A DNA stretch of 15,046 nt from Verrucomicrobiota bacterium. GTDB lineage: Bacteria; Verrucomicrobiota; Verrucomicrobiia; Limisphaerales; UBA1100. Every line of letters begins with the position of its first letter. Position 1 is the first letter of the stretch. The position numbers were made by a program, and so were the translations under genes. Below are positions 7,394-15,043 of the stretch, piece by piece. The DNA lies in NCBI GenBank assembly GCA_028872645.1, contig JAPKDK010000038.1, positions 1 through 15,046 on the forward strand. Direction: 5' to 3'. The notes beneath the pieces were generated by a model that had not been told where the DNA came from, searched no databases, and worked only from the letters and a program-made list of their open reading frames with translations.

Positions 7394-7942
7394 ATGGCAG
7401 TAACTACTACCGCATCCGGTTTCCCTTGGTACGCTTGGGCCCTTCTCACCGTCGCCTGCTGGGGCGTCTACGGCGTGTGCATGCACACCGGCTCGACCAA
7501 TATGGAAAATAAAGAGCACGGCCGTATTATGGCGTTCCTTTGGGTGGGCCTCGCGTATTTTCTCACGGCGGTCATCGCGCCGCTGATTCTTCTGAAACTC
7601 AAAGGTGGCCCGATTGAGTTTTGGGCGTACCCGACCAAGGGCCTGAAGTGGTCGCTCATCGCCGGCATCCTCGGCGCGATTGGCGCGCTCGGCGTGCTAC
7701 TTGCATTTGGCGCGTCGCCGAACCCGCCGATTTATGTACCCATCGTGATGTCCATCATCTTCGCCGGCGCGCCCATCGTGAACGCCATCGTCAACACCAC
7801 CAAGGAGGGCAACTGGGCTTTTGTGAAGCCGCCCTTCATCCTCGGCATTTGCCTCGCCGCGCTGGGCGGTTATCTCGTCACCCAAAACCCGCCCAAACCC
7901 CCGCCCGCGGAAAAGTCCGCCGCCAACAAGGAAGCCAAATAA
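7394..7942 (+). CDS. Five-helix membrane protein, EamA/DMT-like half transporter
   Basis: The 182-aa product is an integral membrane protein with about five hydrophobic segments (roughly 12-30, 45-67, 85-106, 113-133, 147-163). The second half (LGAIGALGVLLAFGA, then a PPIYVP stretch and IIFAGAPIVNA) resembles the repeat unit of EamA/DMT-superfamily transporters. Only one such unit is present, so it would have to dimerise to make a full 10-helix carrier. The C-terminal tail is Pro/Lys rich and polar (164-182). It lies between the thioesterase and ligase genes, with its stop 4 nt before the ligase start, so it probably belongs to the same pathway as a transporter or membrane scaffold. The substrate is unknown, and the EamA assignment rests on general pattern only. 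Confidence 0.8.
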   Translation: MAVTTTASGFPWYAWALLTVACWGVYGVCMHTGSTNMENKEHGRIMAFLWVGLAYFLTAVIAPLILLKLKGGPIEFWAYPTKGLKWSLIAGILGAIGALGVLLAFGASPNPPIYVPIVMSIIFAGAPIVNAIVNTTKEGNWAFVKPPFILGICLAALGGYLVTQNPPKPPPAEKSAANKEAK

Positions 7943-7946
7943 CTGA

Positions 7947-9215
7947 ATGGCCGATGCGCCGTCAACCGGTCGGGAACCTATTCGCACCCAACAGCTCGAG
8001 CAACTCCGCGCCCTCATCCGCGCGGTGCGCCCCGCCAATGCGTTTTACAAAACGAAGCTGGCGTCCACCGGTATCGACGACTCCATCGGCAGCCTCGAAG
8101 ACTTCGCCGCGCGCTGCCCTTTCACCACCAAGGACGAACTCGTCGCCGACCAAACCGCCCACGCGCCCTACGGCAGCAACCTCACTTTTCCAATCGCGCA
8201 ATACAACCGCATCCACCAAACCAGCGGCACCACCGGCCAACCATTACGCTGGCTCGACACGCCCGAGAGCTGGCGGTCGATGTTGGAAAGCTGGAAAATA
8301 GTCTACCGCGCGGCTGGCATCTCGCCCGCCGACCGCGCGCTGTTCGCATTCTCCTTCGGCCCCTTCATTGGCTTTTGGATGGCCTACGAAGCCGCCGCGC
8401 AAATGGGTTGCCTCTGCTTCCCCGGCGGCGGCCTCGGCAGTGCCACGCGCCTGCGCATCCTGTTGGAAAACGAAGTCACCCTCCTTTGCTGCACGCCCAC
8501 TTACGCGCTGCGCTTGGCGGAAGTTGCAAAACTTGAAGGCATCGACCTTTCGCGCGCCAAACTCAAAACCATCATCGTCGCCGGCGAGCCCGGCGGCAGC
8601 ATCCCCGCCACGCGCGAACGCATCGAGAGCGCTTGGCCCAACGCAAAAGTTTTCGATCATCACGGAATGACCGAAGTCGGCCCCGTCACCCACGAGTGGC
8701 CGCGCGAAAAAAATAATCTGCAAATCATCGACGCCGCCTACTTCGCCGAAATCGTTCACCCCGAAACCAACCAACCCGTCGCCGACGGCGAGGAAGGCGA
8801 ACTCATCCTCACCACCCTCACCCGCACCGCGATGCCCTTGCTCCGCTACCGCACCGGCGACCTCGTGCGCCCCGAGACCCACGGCGACGCCCTCATTCTG
8901 CGCGGCGGCATCCTCGGCCGCGCCGACGACATGCTCATCATTCGCGGCGTTAACATTTACCCCTCCGCCTTCGAGCACACCCTTCGACTCTTCGAAGGCG
9001 TCGCCGAATATCAAGTCGTCATTTCCCAAAAAACCGAAATGGCCGAACTCCGCCTCCGCATCGAACCCCACCCCGACGCCGACCCAAAAGCACTCGCCGA
9101 ACAAATCATCGAAACCGTTCGTACCCAACTCAACCTCCGCGTCCCCGTGGAAATCGTCGCGACCGAATCCCTCCCCCGCTTCGAACTCAAATCTAAACGT
9201 TGGATAAAAGAATAG
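7947..9215 (+). CDS. PaaK-like adenylate-forming (aryl-CoA) ligase
   Basis: The 422-aa product is an ANL-superfamily enzyme of the phenylacetate-CoA-ligase type. It activates a carboxylic acid, probably aromatic, as acyl-AMP and transfers it to CoA or a carrier thiol. Motifs in order: the nucleotide loop QTSGTTGQP at 91-99; VAGEPGG at 211-217; HHGMTEVG at 238-245 (A5-like, contacting adenine and substrate); YRTGDLV at 301-307 with the ribose-binding Asp; GRADDM at 324-329 and RGVNIYPSAFE at 333-343, the start of the mobile C-terminal domain; and a Lys-rich end, LKSKRW. Length fits PaaK (about 430 aa). There is no fused carrier or reductase domain. It begins 4 nt after the membrane-protein gene. 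A 4-hydroxybenzoate-like acid is the natural candidate substrate given the upstream UbiC-like gene, but specificity cannot be read from the sequence by eye. Confidence 0.92.
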   Translation: MADAPSTGREPIRTQQLEQLRALIRAVRPANAFYKTKLASTGIDDSIGSLEDFAARCPFTTKDELVADQTAHAPYGSNLTFPIAQYNRIHQTSGTTGQPLRWLDTPESWRSMLESWKIVYRAAGISPADRALFAFSFGPFIGFWMAYEAAAQMGCLCFPGGGLGSATRLRILLENEVTLLCCTPTYALRLAEVAKLEGIDLSRAKLKTIIVAGEPGGSIPATRERIESAWPNAKVFDHHGMTEVGPVTHEWPREKNNLQIIDAAYFAEIVHPETNQPVADGEEGELILTTLTRTAMPLLRYRTGDLVRPETHGDALILRGGILGRADDMLIIRGVNIYPSAFEHTLRLFEGVAEYQVVISQKTEMAELRLRIEPHPDADPKALAEQIIETVRTQLNLRVPVEIVATESLPRFELKSKRWIKE

Positions 9216-9218
9216 CTC

Positions 9219-9908
9219 ATGTCAAACGACGCACCACTGCTTTCGCTAAAAAACATTTCCCGCAAATTCCCCTCGGCCGAGGGCGGCGCGCCGTTGGAGG
9301 TGTTGCGCGGCTTGTCGATGGAAGTGGCGCGCGGCGAATCCATTGCCATCGTCGGCCCCTCCGGCTGCGGCAAGAGCACGTTGCTCAACCTCATCGGCAC
9401 GCTCGATCAACCCACCGGCGGCACTATCAATTTTGACGGGCGCGATTTACTTGGCTTGGACGCCGACGAACTTGCCCTGCTACGCAATCGCGAGATGGGG
9501 TTTATTTTCCAAAGCCACCATTTGTTACCGCAATGCTCGGTGATGGAAAACGTGCTCGTGCCCACGCTCGCCCACGGACGCGCCACCGCCAACGATGAAG
9601 AACGCGCCCGCCGCCTGCTCGACCGCGTGGGCCTCGGCGAACGGCTCGCTCATCGGCCCGGCCAACTTTCCGGTGGCGAACGCCAACGCGTGGCCGTGGT
9701 GCGCGCACTCATCAACCAACCCCAACTCCTGCTTGCCGATGAACCCACCGGCGCACTCGACCAAGCCACCGCCGACCAACTCGGCCAATTGCTCATCGAG
9801 TTGAACGCCGAGGAAAACGTCACCCTCATCACCGTCACCCACTCTGAAAAACTCGCCGGCCGAATGGCCCGCACCATGGAACTTAAAGATGGTCAGATAA
9901 AAACATGA
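9219..9908 (+). CDS. ABC transporter ATP-binding protein (LolD/MacB/YbbA type)
   Basis: The 229-aa product is the cytoplasmic ATPase of a type VII (MacB/LolCDE/YbbAP-like) ABC system. Motifs: Walker A GPSGCGKST at 46-54; Q-loop Gln98 in FIFQ, followed by the HLLPQCSVMENV stretch typical of the MacB/LolD group; signature LSGGERQRVAV at 150-160; Walker B LLLADE at 170-175 with the D-loop GALD; and H-loop His208. It begins 3 nt after the ligase stop and overlaps the permease gene as ATGA, so the pair is clearly one transporter. Its close linkage to the ligase suggests transport of a compound made by the upstream genes, although these systems often handle lipids or lipoproteins. Confidence 0.96.
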   Translation: MSNDAPLLSLKNISRKFPSAEGGAPLEVLRGLSMEVARGESIAIVGPSGCGKSTLLNLIGTLDQPTGGTINFDGRDLLGLDADELALLRNREMGFIFQSHHLLPQCSVMENVLVPTLAHGRATANDEERARRLLDRVGLGERLAHRPGQLSGGERQRVAVVRALINQPQLLLADEPTGALDQATADQLGQLLIELNAEENVTLITVTHSEKLAGRMARTMELKDGQIKT

Positions 9909-12900
9909 CCCGCGGCCGACTCATTTTCAACAGCCTCACGCATCACGCGCGCTCGCACTTGGGCACGCTGCTCGGCGCCATCGTGGCCGGCGCGGTGTTA
10001 ACCGGTTCGTTGGTAGTCGGCGATTCAGTGAAAAGAACGCTCCAAAACCAAGCCGAACAACGCCTTGGCCACATCCAAGCTGCACTCGTGCAGCACGATC
10101 GATTCTTTCGTGCGGATCTGGCAAACGCCATAGCTCTCGATGACAAAACGCATTTTGCTCCGATTCTCAAATTGAACGCTGCCGGATATGTTACGGACAC
10201 AAAAAAACGCGCCAATCAAATCCAACTCATCGGCATCGACGATTCGTTTTGGAGACATGCCCGACTGAAATCAATCCGACCACCGATCTTAAAGGACGGC
10301 GAAGCCCTCATTAATCCGCGCCTTGCCGCGCAGCTTGGGCTCAAGGCCGGTGATGGATTTCGCCTGCGCATTGCCAAGCCGAGTGTGCTCCCGCGTGATG
10401 CCCCGCTCTCGGTGGCCGAAGACCTCACGGCGCGATTGACGCTCACTGTCGCCAAAGTGACCGGTGTGGATTCTGAGTTAGCCAACTTCAGCCTGCGCCC
10501 CGGCGCCGTGCCACCCTTCAATGTTTTCGTGCCGCTTGCGTGGCTGCAAAAAAAAGCTGAACTGCCCAACCGCGCCAACGCCATGCTTGCGAGTGGGCTG
10601 ATGCCGACGAAGGAATTGGTGCAATCGGCCAATGCAAAAATAAAAAATGAGTGGCGATTGGCGGATGCAGAATTGGTGCTAATTGAAAATGGAAAAGACA
10701 ACGTCATCGACCTTCGCACCGACCGTATTTTTCTCGATGCCAACACGCTGAAGGCCACTGCCGATTCCCAAACGGCGCTCACGTACATTGCCAACGAATT
10801 TCGCATCGGCACGAATGCCGTGCCGTACTCAATGGTTTCCGGCGTTAGCGAAGGCTTCTTTAAAAATACACCCACCGGCGATGAGATGCTCATCACCCAA
10901 TGGCTCGCCGATGACCTCGGCGCAAAAGTCGGTGCCAAAATTGAAGTAGATTATTACGTGCTCGGCCTCAACCGCCAATTGGAAGAACGCCACCACACCT
11001 TCACCGTCGCTGGCATCGTACCCACGGAAGAGCCGGGGTGGCGCGAATTGATGCCCAACTTTCCCGGCATCGTCGACAAGGACAATTTGCGCGACTGGAA
11101 TCCCGGCATTGATTTTGATTCCAGCCGCATCCGCGACCAAGACGAGGATTACTGGAAACAACATCGCGGCACACCGAAAGCATTCGTCGCGCTGGAGACC
11201 AGCCAAAAACTTTGGGCCAATCGCTACGGCGAAGCCACCACGGTGCGATACCCGTTTACCGAAGGCAAACGCGCCGAGATTGAATCCGCACTGCGCGACA
11301 AACTCGACCCCGCGCAAATCGGCCTCGTGTTCCGCGATGTGCGCACCGATGCGATCACCGGACAATCCGCCAGCGACTTTGGCGGGCTGTTCATTGGCCT
11401 CAGCTCTTTTCTCGTGCTCGCCGCGCTCATCTTGATGGGCCTCCTTTTTGTCTTCGGCGTGGAACAGCGCGCACCGCAAATCGGCACCCTTCTCGCCATC
11501 GGCTTCACCGGCAAAACCGTCCGCAATCTGCTGCTTGCCGAGGGGCTTGTGCTCGCGCTGCTCGGCGCGGCGCTCGGCGCTTGGACGGGGCTGGAATACA
11601 CGCAGACCCTCGTCAAACTCCTCAACTCCGAATGGGGCGGCGCCATCGGCAACGGCAGCATTGTGTACCACGCCGAACCGCTCACGGTGTTGTACGGTGT
11701 GCTCGGCGGATTGTTTGTAGCGTTGTTCACCATTTGGTTGACGGTGCGCAAACTCAGCCGCGCCAGCGCCATGGCCTTGTTGCAGGGTGAACCCGCCCAA
11801 CCCGCCGAGGCCCAGGCGGGACGCAAGGCAGTCATCATCGCGCTCGTGGGTGCCGTGGGCGCGATTGCGCTTGGGTTTGCGATGAAGGATGCGCAGGGGC
11901 AAATGAAGGCGGGTGGATTTTTTGGCGCGGGGATGCTGTTGCTCGTTAGTTGCCTGTGCATGTGCCACGCGTGGTTGGGCAAACTGGCGGCGGGCGGCGG
12001 CGCATCTTTTGCCTCGCTGGGCGTGATGGGTTGGCGCGGCAGCGCCCGGCGGCGCGGACGCAGTCTCGCGTGCATCGGGTTGCTGGCGTGCGGTGTGTTT
12101 TTGCTGATTGCCGTGGGCGCGTTCCGGCTGGATCCGAACGAGGGCGCGGGCGAACGCTGGAGCGGCACGGGCGGGTTTGCGTTTTTTGGGCAAAGCGATG
12201 TGCCAGTGTTGTTTGATTTGAACACCCAAAAAGGCCGCGAGGCAATGGCTCTCGATGGCGATGCGATTCCCGCCGCCAGCCTCGTGCAGTTTCGCGTGCG
12301 GGCGGGCGATGATGCGAGTTGCCTCAATCTCAACCAAACCCGCGAGCCGCGCTTGCTGGGCGTGAACCCGAAAGCGTTGGCGGATAAAAACGCGTTCACT
12401 TTTGCCCAGGGCGCGGGCTGGGAAGTGCTCGCCGAAACCGAAGGCAACGGCGTTCCCGCAATCGTGGACATGAACACCGGCATGTGGATGCTGCACGTGA
12501 AGGTGGGCGACATCATCGATTATCCCGATGAATCCGGTGGCACGTTCAAAATCCGCATCGCCGGTTTTCTCGCCAACTCCGTGCTGCAAGGCGACCTCAT
12601 CATTTCCGAAAAACAATTCGTGAAACACTTCCCCTCCGCCAGCGGGTATAATGTATTTCTGATTGATTCCGCCCACCCCAAAGCCACCGCCGCCGCGTTG
12701 GATTTTGCGCTGAAAGATTATGGCCTCGAGCTGACGTCCGCCACGCGCCGCTTGGCGGAATTCAGCCAAGTGCAAAATACCTACCTCGACATCTTCCAAG
12801 CACTCGGCGGCTTGGCGTTGCTCCTCGGCAGCGTGGGACTCGGCGTGGTGGTGCTTCGCAACGTGCTCGAACGGCGCGGTGAACTGGCGCTGCTACAAGC

Positions 12901-13159
12901 GGTCGGCTTCCGCAAATCCGCGCTGCATTGGCTGGTGCTGGCCGAGCACGGCGGGCTGTTGGTTTTAGGCTTGGCGGGCGGCATCATCAGCGCAGCCTTA
13001 GCTGTTTGGCCCGCGCTCAATGCCTCCGGCCAAGGAATGCCACTGGATTTACTGGCGTGGACGGTGGGCGGCATTTTGCTGAGCGGCCTGCTCTGGACGT
13101 GGCTCGCCGCCATGGCCGCGCTACGCGGAAAATTATTGCCGGCATTGCGCAACGAGTGA
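9905..13159 (+). CDS. Large FtsX-like ABC permease (YbbP type, ten predicted helices)
   Basis: The 1084-aa product is the membrane partner of the preceding ATPase. One N-terminal helix (about 18-40) is followed by a very long extracytoplasmic domain (about 41-490). Next come a three-helix FtsX core (492-519, 542-562, 593-614) and further helices at about 642-660, 672-692 and 720-740. A second extracytoplasmic domain (about 741-955) precedes the final FtsX core (963-984, 1008-1038, 1049-1073). This duplicated layout matches YbbP rather than the four-helix MacB or LolC/E. At 1084 residues it is considerably longer than E. coli YbbP (about 800), mainly in the first periplasmic domain. Such mechanotransmission permeases move lipids, lipoproteins or hydrophobic molecules out of the inner membrane. 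The minus strand opposite is open for long stretches because of GC-rich codon use; those ORFs are not genes. Confidence 0.93.
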   Translation: MTRGRLIFNSLTHHARSHLGTLLGAIVAGAVLTGSLVVGDSVKRTLQNQAEQRLGHIQAALVQHDRFFRADLANAIALDDKTHFAPILKLNAAGYVTDTKKRANQIQLIGIDDSFWRHARLKSIRPPILKDGEALINPRLAAQLGLKAGDGFRLRIAKPSVLPRDAPLSVAEDLTARLTLTVAKVTGVDSELANFSLRPGAVPPFNVFVPLAWLQKKAELPNRANAMLASGLMPTKELVQSANAKIKNEWRLADAELVLIENGKDNVIDLRTDRIFLDANTLKATADSQTALTYIANEFRIGTNAVPYSMVSGVSEGFFKNTPTGDEMLITQWLADDLGAKVGAKIEVDYYVLGLNRQLEERHHTFTVAGIVPTEEPGWRELMPNFPGIVDKDNLRDWNPGIDFDSSRIRDQDEDYWKQHRGTPKAFVALETSQKLWANRYGEATTVRYPFTEGKRAEIESALRDKLDPAQIGLVFRDVRTDAITGQSASDFGGLFIGLSSFLVLAALILMGLLFVFGVEQRAPQIGTLLAIGFTGKTVRNLLLAEGLVLALLGAALGAWTGLEYTQTLVKLLNSEWGGAIGNGSIVYHAEPLTVLYGVLGGLFVALFTIWLTVRKLSRASAMALLQGEPAQPAEAQAGRKAVIIALVGAVGAIALGFAMKDAQGQMKAGGFFGAGMLLLVSCLCMCHAWLGKLAAGGGASFASLGVMGWRGSARRRGRSLACIGLLACGVFLLIAVGAFRLDPNEGAGERWSGTGGFAFFGQSDVPVLFDLNTQKGREAMALDGDAIPAASLVQFRVRAGDDASCLNLNQTREPRLLGVNPKALADKNAFTFAQGAGWEVLAETEGNGVPAIVDMNTGMWMLHVKVGDIIDYPDESGGTFKIRIAGFLANSVLQGDLIISEKQFVKHFPSASGYNVFLIDSAHPKATAAALDFALKDYGLELTSATRRLAEFSQVQNTYLDIFQALGGLALLLGSVGLGVVVLRNVLERRGELALLQAVGFRKSALHWLVLAEHGGLLVLGLAGGIISAALAVWPALNASGQGMPLDLLAWTVGGILLSGLLWTWLAAMAALRGKLLPALRNE

Positions 13160-13179
13160 TGGGCGTTTACACTCCGGCC

Positions 13180-13812
13180 ATGACGCGTTGGATTTTTCTT
13201 TTTACGATCGCCGCACTTCTTTCCGCCTGTGTGATGCCGCCGCGTGCGGACACAAACCTGACGCCATTGGTGCAGGCGAATTTCCAATCCACCGCGCTGC
13301 CGGAAGGTTGGATCGTGCTCAACGGTGAAGTCGCCGTGGCCGGCGGCACGCTTCAATTGCCGGGAACCCCTTTGGAAATGCATGGAGTGATGTTTGGCCC
13401 GGCGTTATTGGAAAACCTGCGCGTGGCGGCGCGGTTCAAATGCGAGGCCAATGGACGCCAGTTTCCGGAATTCGGTTTGGGACTCAATGGCATCAGCGGT
13501 TTTCGCGTGATGGTGAGTCCCGGCCAAAAGAAGTTGAAACTTTTTCAAAACGACGTGCTTGTGCACGAGATAGATCATACGTGGGTGCCCGGAGATTGGT
13601 CACACATGACTTTCCAAATCCAGTCACTACCGGGACTAAAATGGAGGGTGATGGCCAAGGTATGGCACAGCAGCGAGTTGGAGCCGAAAGAGTGGCAGCT
13701 CCTGTGGACAAAAAGTGTGGAGCCCCTCACTGGCCGCGCCACCGTTTGGGGCCAACCGTTTTCAGGGACACCGATTACGATTGATGACTTGCGGGTGTGG
13801 CGGGTTGATTGA
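13180..13812 (+). CDS. Small lipoprotein with a LamG/DUF1080-like beta-rich domain
   Basis: The 210-aa product has a lipoprotein signal: Arg3, a hydrophobic core, and lipobox LSAC with the acylated Cys at 17. The mature part is predicted to be beta-rich. It has a segment ALPEGWIVLNGEVAVAGGTL and later a GDWSHMTFQI strand, reminiscent of concanavalin-like sandwich domains (LamG or the DUF1080 group). I cannot assign a family firmly and see no catalytic residues. An in-frame ATG at 13159 overlaps the permease stop (TGATG) and would add seven residues. I prefer 13180 because it gives the cleaner signal peptide, but the coupled start fits the style of the operon. It may be an envelope accessory to the ABC system or an unrelated last gene. 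Confidence 0.8.
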   Translation: MTRWIFLFTIAALLSACVMPPRADTNLTPLVQANFQSTALPEGWIVLNGEVAVAGGTLQLPGTPLEMHGVMFGPALLENLRVAARFKCEANGRQFPEFGLGLNGISGFRVMVSPGQKKLKLFQNDVLVHEIDHTWVPGDWSHMTFQIQSLPGLKWRVMAKVWHSSELEPKEWQLLWTKSVEPLTGRATVWGQPFSGTPITIDDLRVWRVD

Positions 13813-14556
13813 TTACAAATCAATCGGGCCGCCGAGGCGATCGCCATCTAGTTCATAGATGCCGACGAGGTAGCCGTTCTCGAGCACTTCGCCGACCTTG
13901 AGCGTTCCAAAGATGGTGATGGGCACGTCCATGATCGGCTTCACGCCTTTTCCCTTGGGCATGCGCACGCTGACCCATTCGTTGATCTTGGGCACCGTGC
14001 CGTAGCAGCACATGGATTGGTCGCGCAGGATGAGCATCTCGGTGATCTTGCCGCCTTCCACCTTGAGCGGTAGCATGTAGCCCTTCAGTGCTATTTTCTT
14101 TTTGTGAAAATCAGTGACCTCTTTCGGGATGAAATTTTTCTCAATGATCGCCTTGGCCTTGGGATCGGTGATGGGATCATCGGGCACTTCGTAGGCAAAG
14201 GAGGCGAGCTTGTCGAAACTGATGACGGAGTAATCGCCAATCATTGCGGGCTGTTCCGGCTGTGCCAATTCCACCGGCGGCGGCGCGGGCTTGCCGGCTT
14301 CGGGTTTTTGCGCGGGCTCAGTCGCTTCGGGAAGGACGGTCTCCTTCGTCTCCACTTTGGCGATGAGCGATTCCTCGGGCTTTGACACTTCGGGCGGTTG
14401 AGGTAATTCCTGGATAAACGGTTGCTCGGGATTCGCCGGTTGCCGTGCCACTGCTTCACCACGTTTCACAACCACGTTTTGATGAATTGGCGCTTGATGA
14501 CCGCAACCGAGCAATCCCGCCAACGCCACAATGCTCATTCCATGCCAAAGCTTCAT
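13813..14556 (-). CDS. DUF3299-domain lipoprotein with Pro-rich linker
   Basis: The 247-aa product has a lipoprotein signal with lipobox LLGC (acylated Cys18). A low-complexity linker rich in Pro, Glu, Lys and Ala follows (about 20-103). The C-terminal domain, about 112-240, matches the DUF3299 pattern: FHKKKIALKGYMLPL, then LILRDQSMCCYG with a Cys pair at 183-184, then VPITIFGTL and YELDGD. DUF3299 proteins are periplasmic or envelope proteins of unknown function, often near metal-efflux or copper-handling genes; the CC pair could bind metal or form a disulfide. It lies 10 nt downstream of the His-rich lipoprotein gene. A GGAG 13 nt before the ATG lies at the end of that upstream gene. Its stop codon directly abuts the stop of the convergent plus-strand gene. 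Confidence 0.88.
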   Translation of the reverse strand: MKLWHGMSIVALAGLLGCGHQAPIHQNVVVKRGEAVARQPANPEQPFIQELPQPPEVSKPEESLIAKVETKETVLPEATEPAQKPEAGKPAPPPVELAQPEQPAMIGDYSVISFDKLASFAYEVPDDPITDPKAKAIIEKNFIPKEVTDFHKKKIALKGYMLPLKVEGGKITEMLILRDQSMCCYGTVPKINEWVSVRMPKGKGVKPIMDVPITIFGTLKVGEVLENGYLVGIYELDGDRLGGPIDL

Positions 14557-14566
14557 TACCGAAAAT

Positions 14567-15043
14567 TTACTCCTTTTTGGCGAAATGGAAAGTTATTTTT
14601 GTAAGTGTTTTGTCTTCGATTATTAGTTCGGTGAGGGTGCCGGCGAAAGTGGGTGTGTCTTTTAGCCAATCGATTTCGGCCACGTAAACGGAGGTGGGTT
14701 GGTCGGTTGGAGTGACGCCGTCCAGTTCGGTGGGTTTGAATATGATGGTTTTCTCAGCTTCACCGACTTGGGCGGTAGCTTCGATTTTTTTCATAAAAAA
14801 TTTCACCGGCTCTTCGCGTGGATGAAAGCGCATCGCGTGTAGTTGCAGCCGCGTGGTGTCCGGCTCGAGCACAAACTCAAGATGGCAAAATTCATTCTCA
14901 ACATTCACCAACACCCCGCCGTGCGGAGCCTTGTGGCCGTGAGCGTCGCCTTCATTGTGGTTGTGCCCATCGTGATCGTGATTGTGGCTGTCGCCGCAAC
15001 CGAGGGCGATGGCCAGCAACAGAATTGAGAAAAAGTTTTTCAT
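14567..15043 (-). CDS. His-rich lipoprotein, putative periplasmic metal-binding protein
   Basis: The 158-aa product has a lipoprotein signal with lipobox ALGC (acylated Cys16). Immediately after it is a His/Asp cluster with eight His between residues 20 and 41 (20, 22, 24, 27, 29, 35, 37, 41), ending in the HGG motif. The remaining 115 residues look like a small beta domain and contain a Cys-His pair at 53-54. Similar HGG-type lipoproteins recur in Planctomycetes and Verrucomicrobia near RND metal-efflux genes (recalled, not searched), so zinc, copper or nickel binding is likely. The exact function is unknown. It is the first gene of a minus-strand pair. Its promoter would lie beyond the right edge, since the start is 3 bases from the window end. 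Confidence 0.85.
   Translation of the reverse strand: MKNFFSILLLAIALGCGDSHNHDHDGHNHNEGDAHGHKAPHGGVLVNVENEFCHLEFVLEPDTTRLQLHAMRFHPREEPVKFFMKKIEATAQVGEAEKTIIFKPTELDGVTPTDQPTSVYVAEIDWLKDTPTFAGTLTELIIEDKTLTKITFHFAKKE

Larger units (their letters stand above)
1332..13812 (+). other. Candidate operon: aryl-acid tailoring, glycosylation and export genes
   Basis: The plus-strand genes from the propeller to the lipoprotein are all in one direction. Junctions are: ATGA overlap (2438-2441), TGATG (3776-3780), 3 nt, GTGA overlap (5604-5607), 0 nt, 56 nt, 4 nt, 3 nt, ATGA overlap (9905-9908), and either TGATG or 20 nt at the last gene. No terminator-like hairpin with a T-run was seen inside. Such packing indicates one transcript, with 7338-7393 the only plausible internal break. 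The functional reading as an aromatic-product pathway is an inference from the enzyme families combined. Confidence 0.65.

Noticed and set aside
11224..12516. A second long minus-strand frame (430 codons) under the permease
   Set aside because: It is a Pro/Ser/Arg-rich translation without motifs, overlapping both the real gene and another antisense frame.
10829..12799. A 656-codon open frame on the minus strand opposite the ABC permease
   Set aside because: It lies fully antisense to a permease whose FtsX helices and motifs are unambiguous. Its translation is compositionally odd (rich in His, Ala, Arg and Gln) with no recognisable domain. Long antisense frames are expected with this GC-rich codon use.
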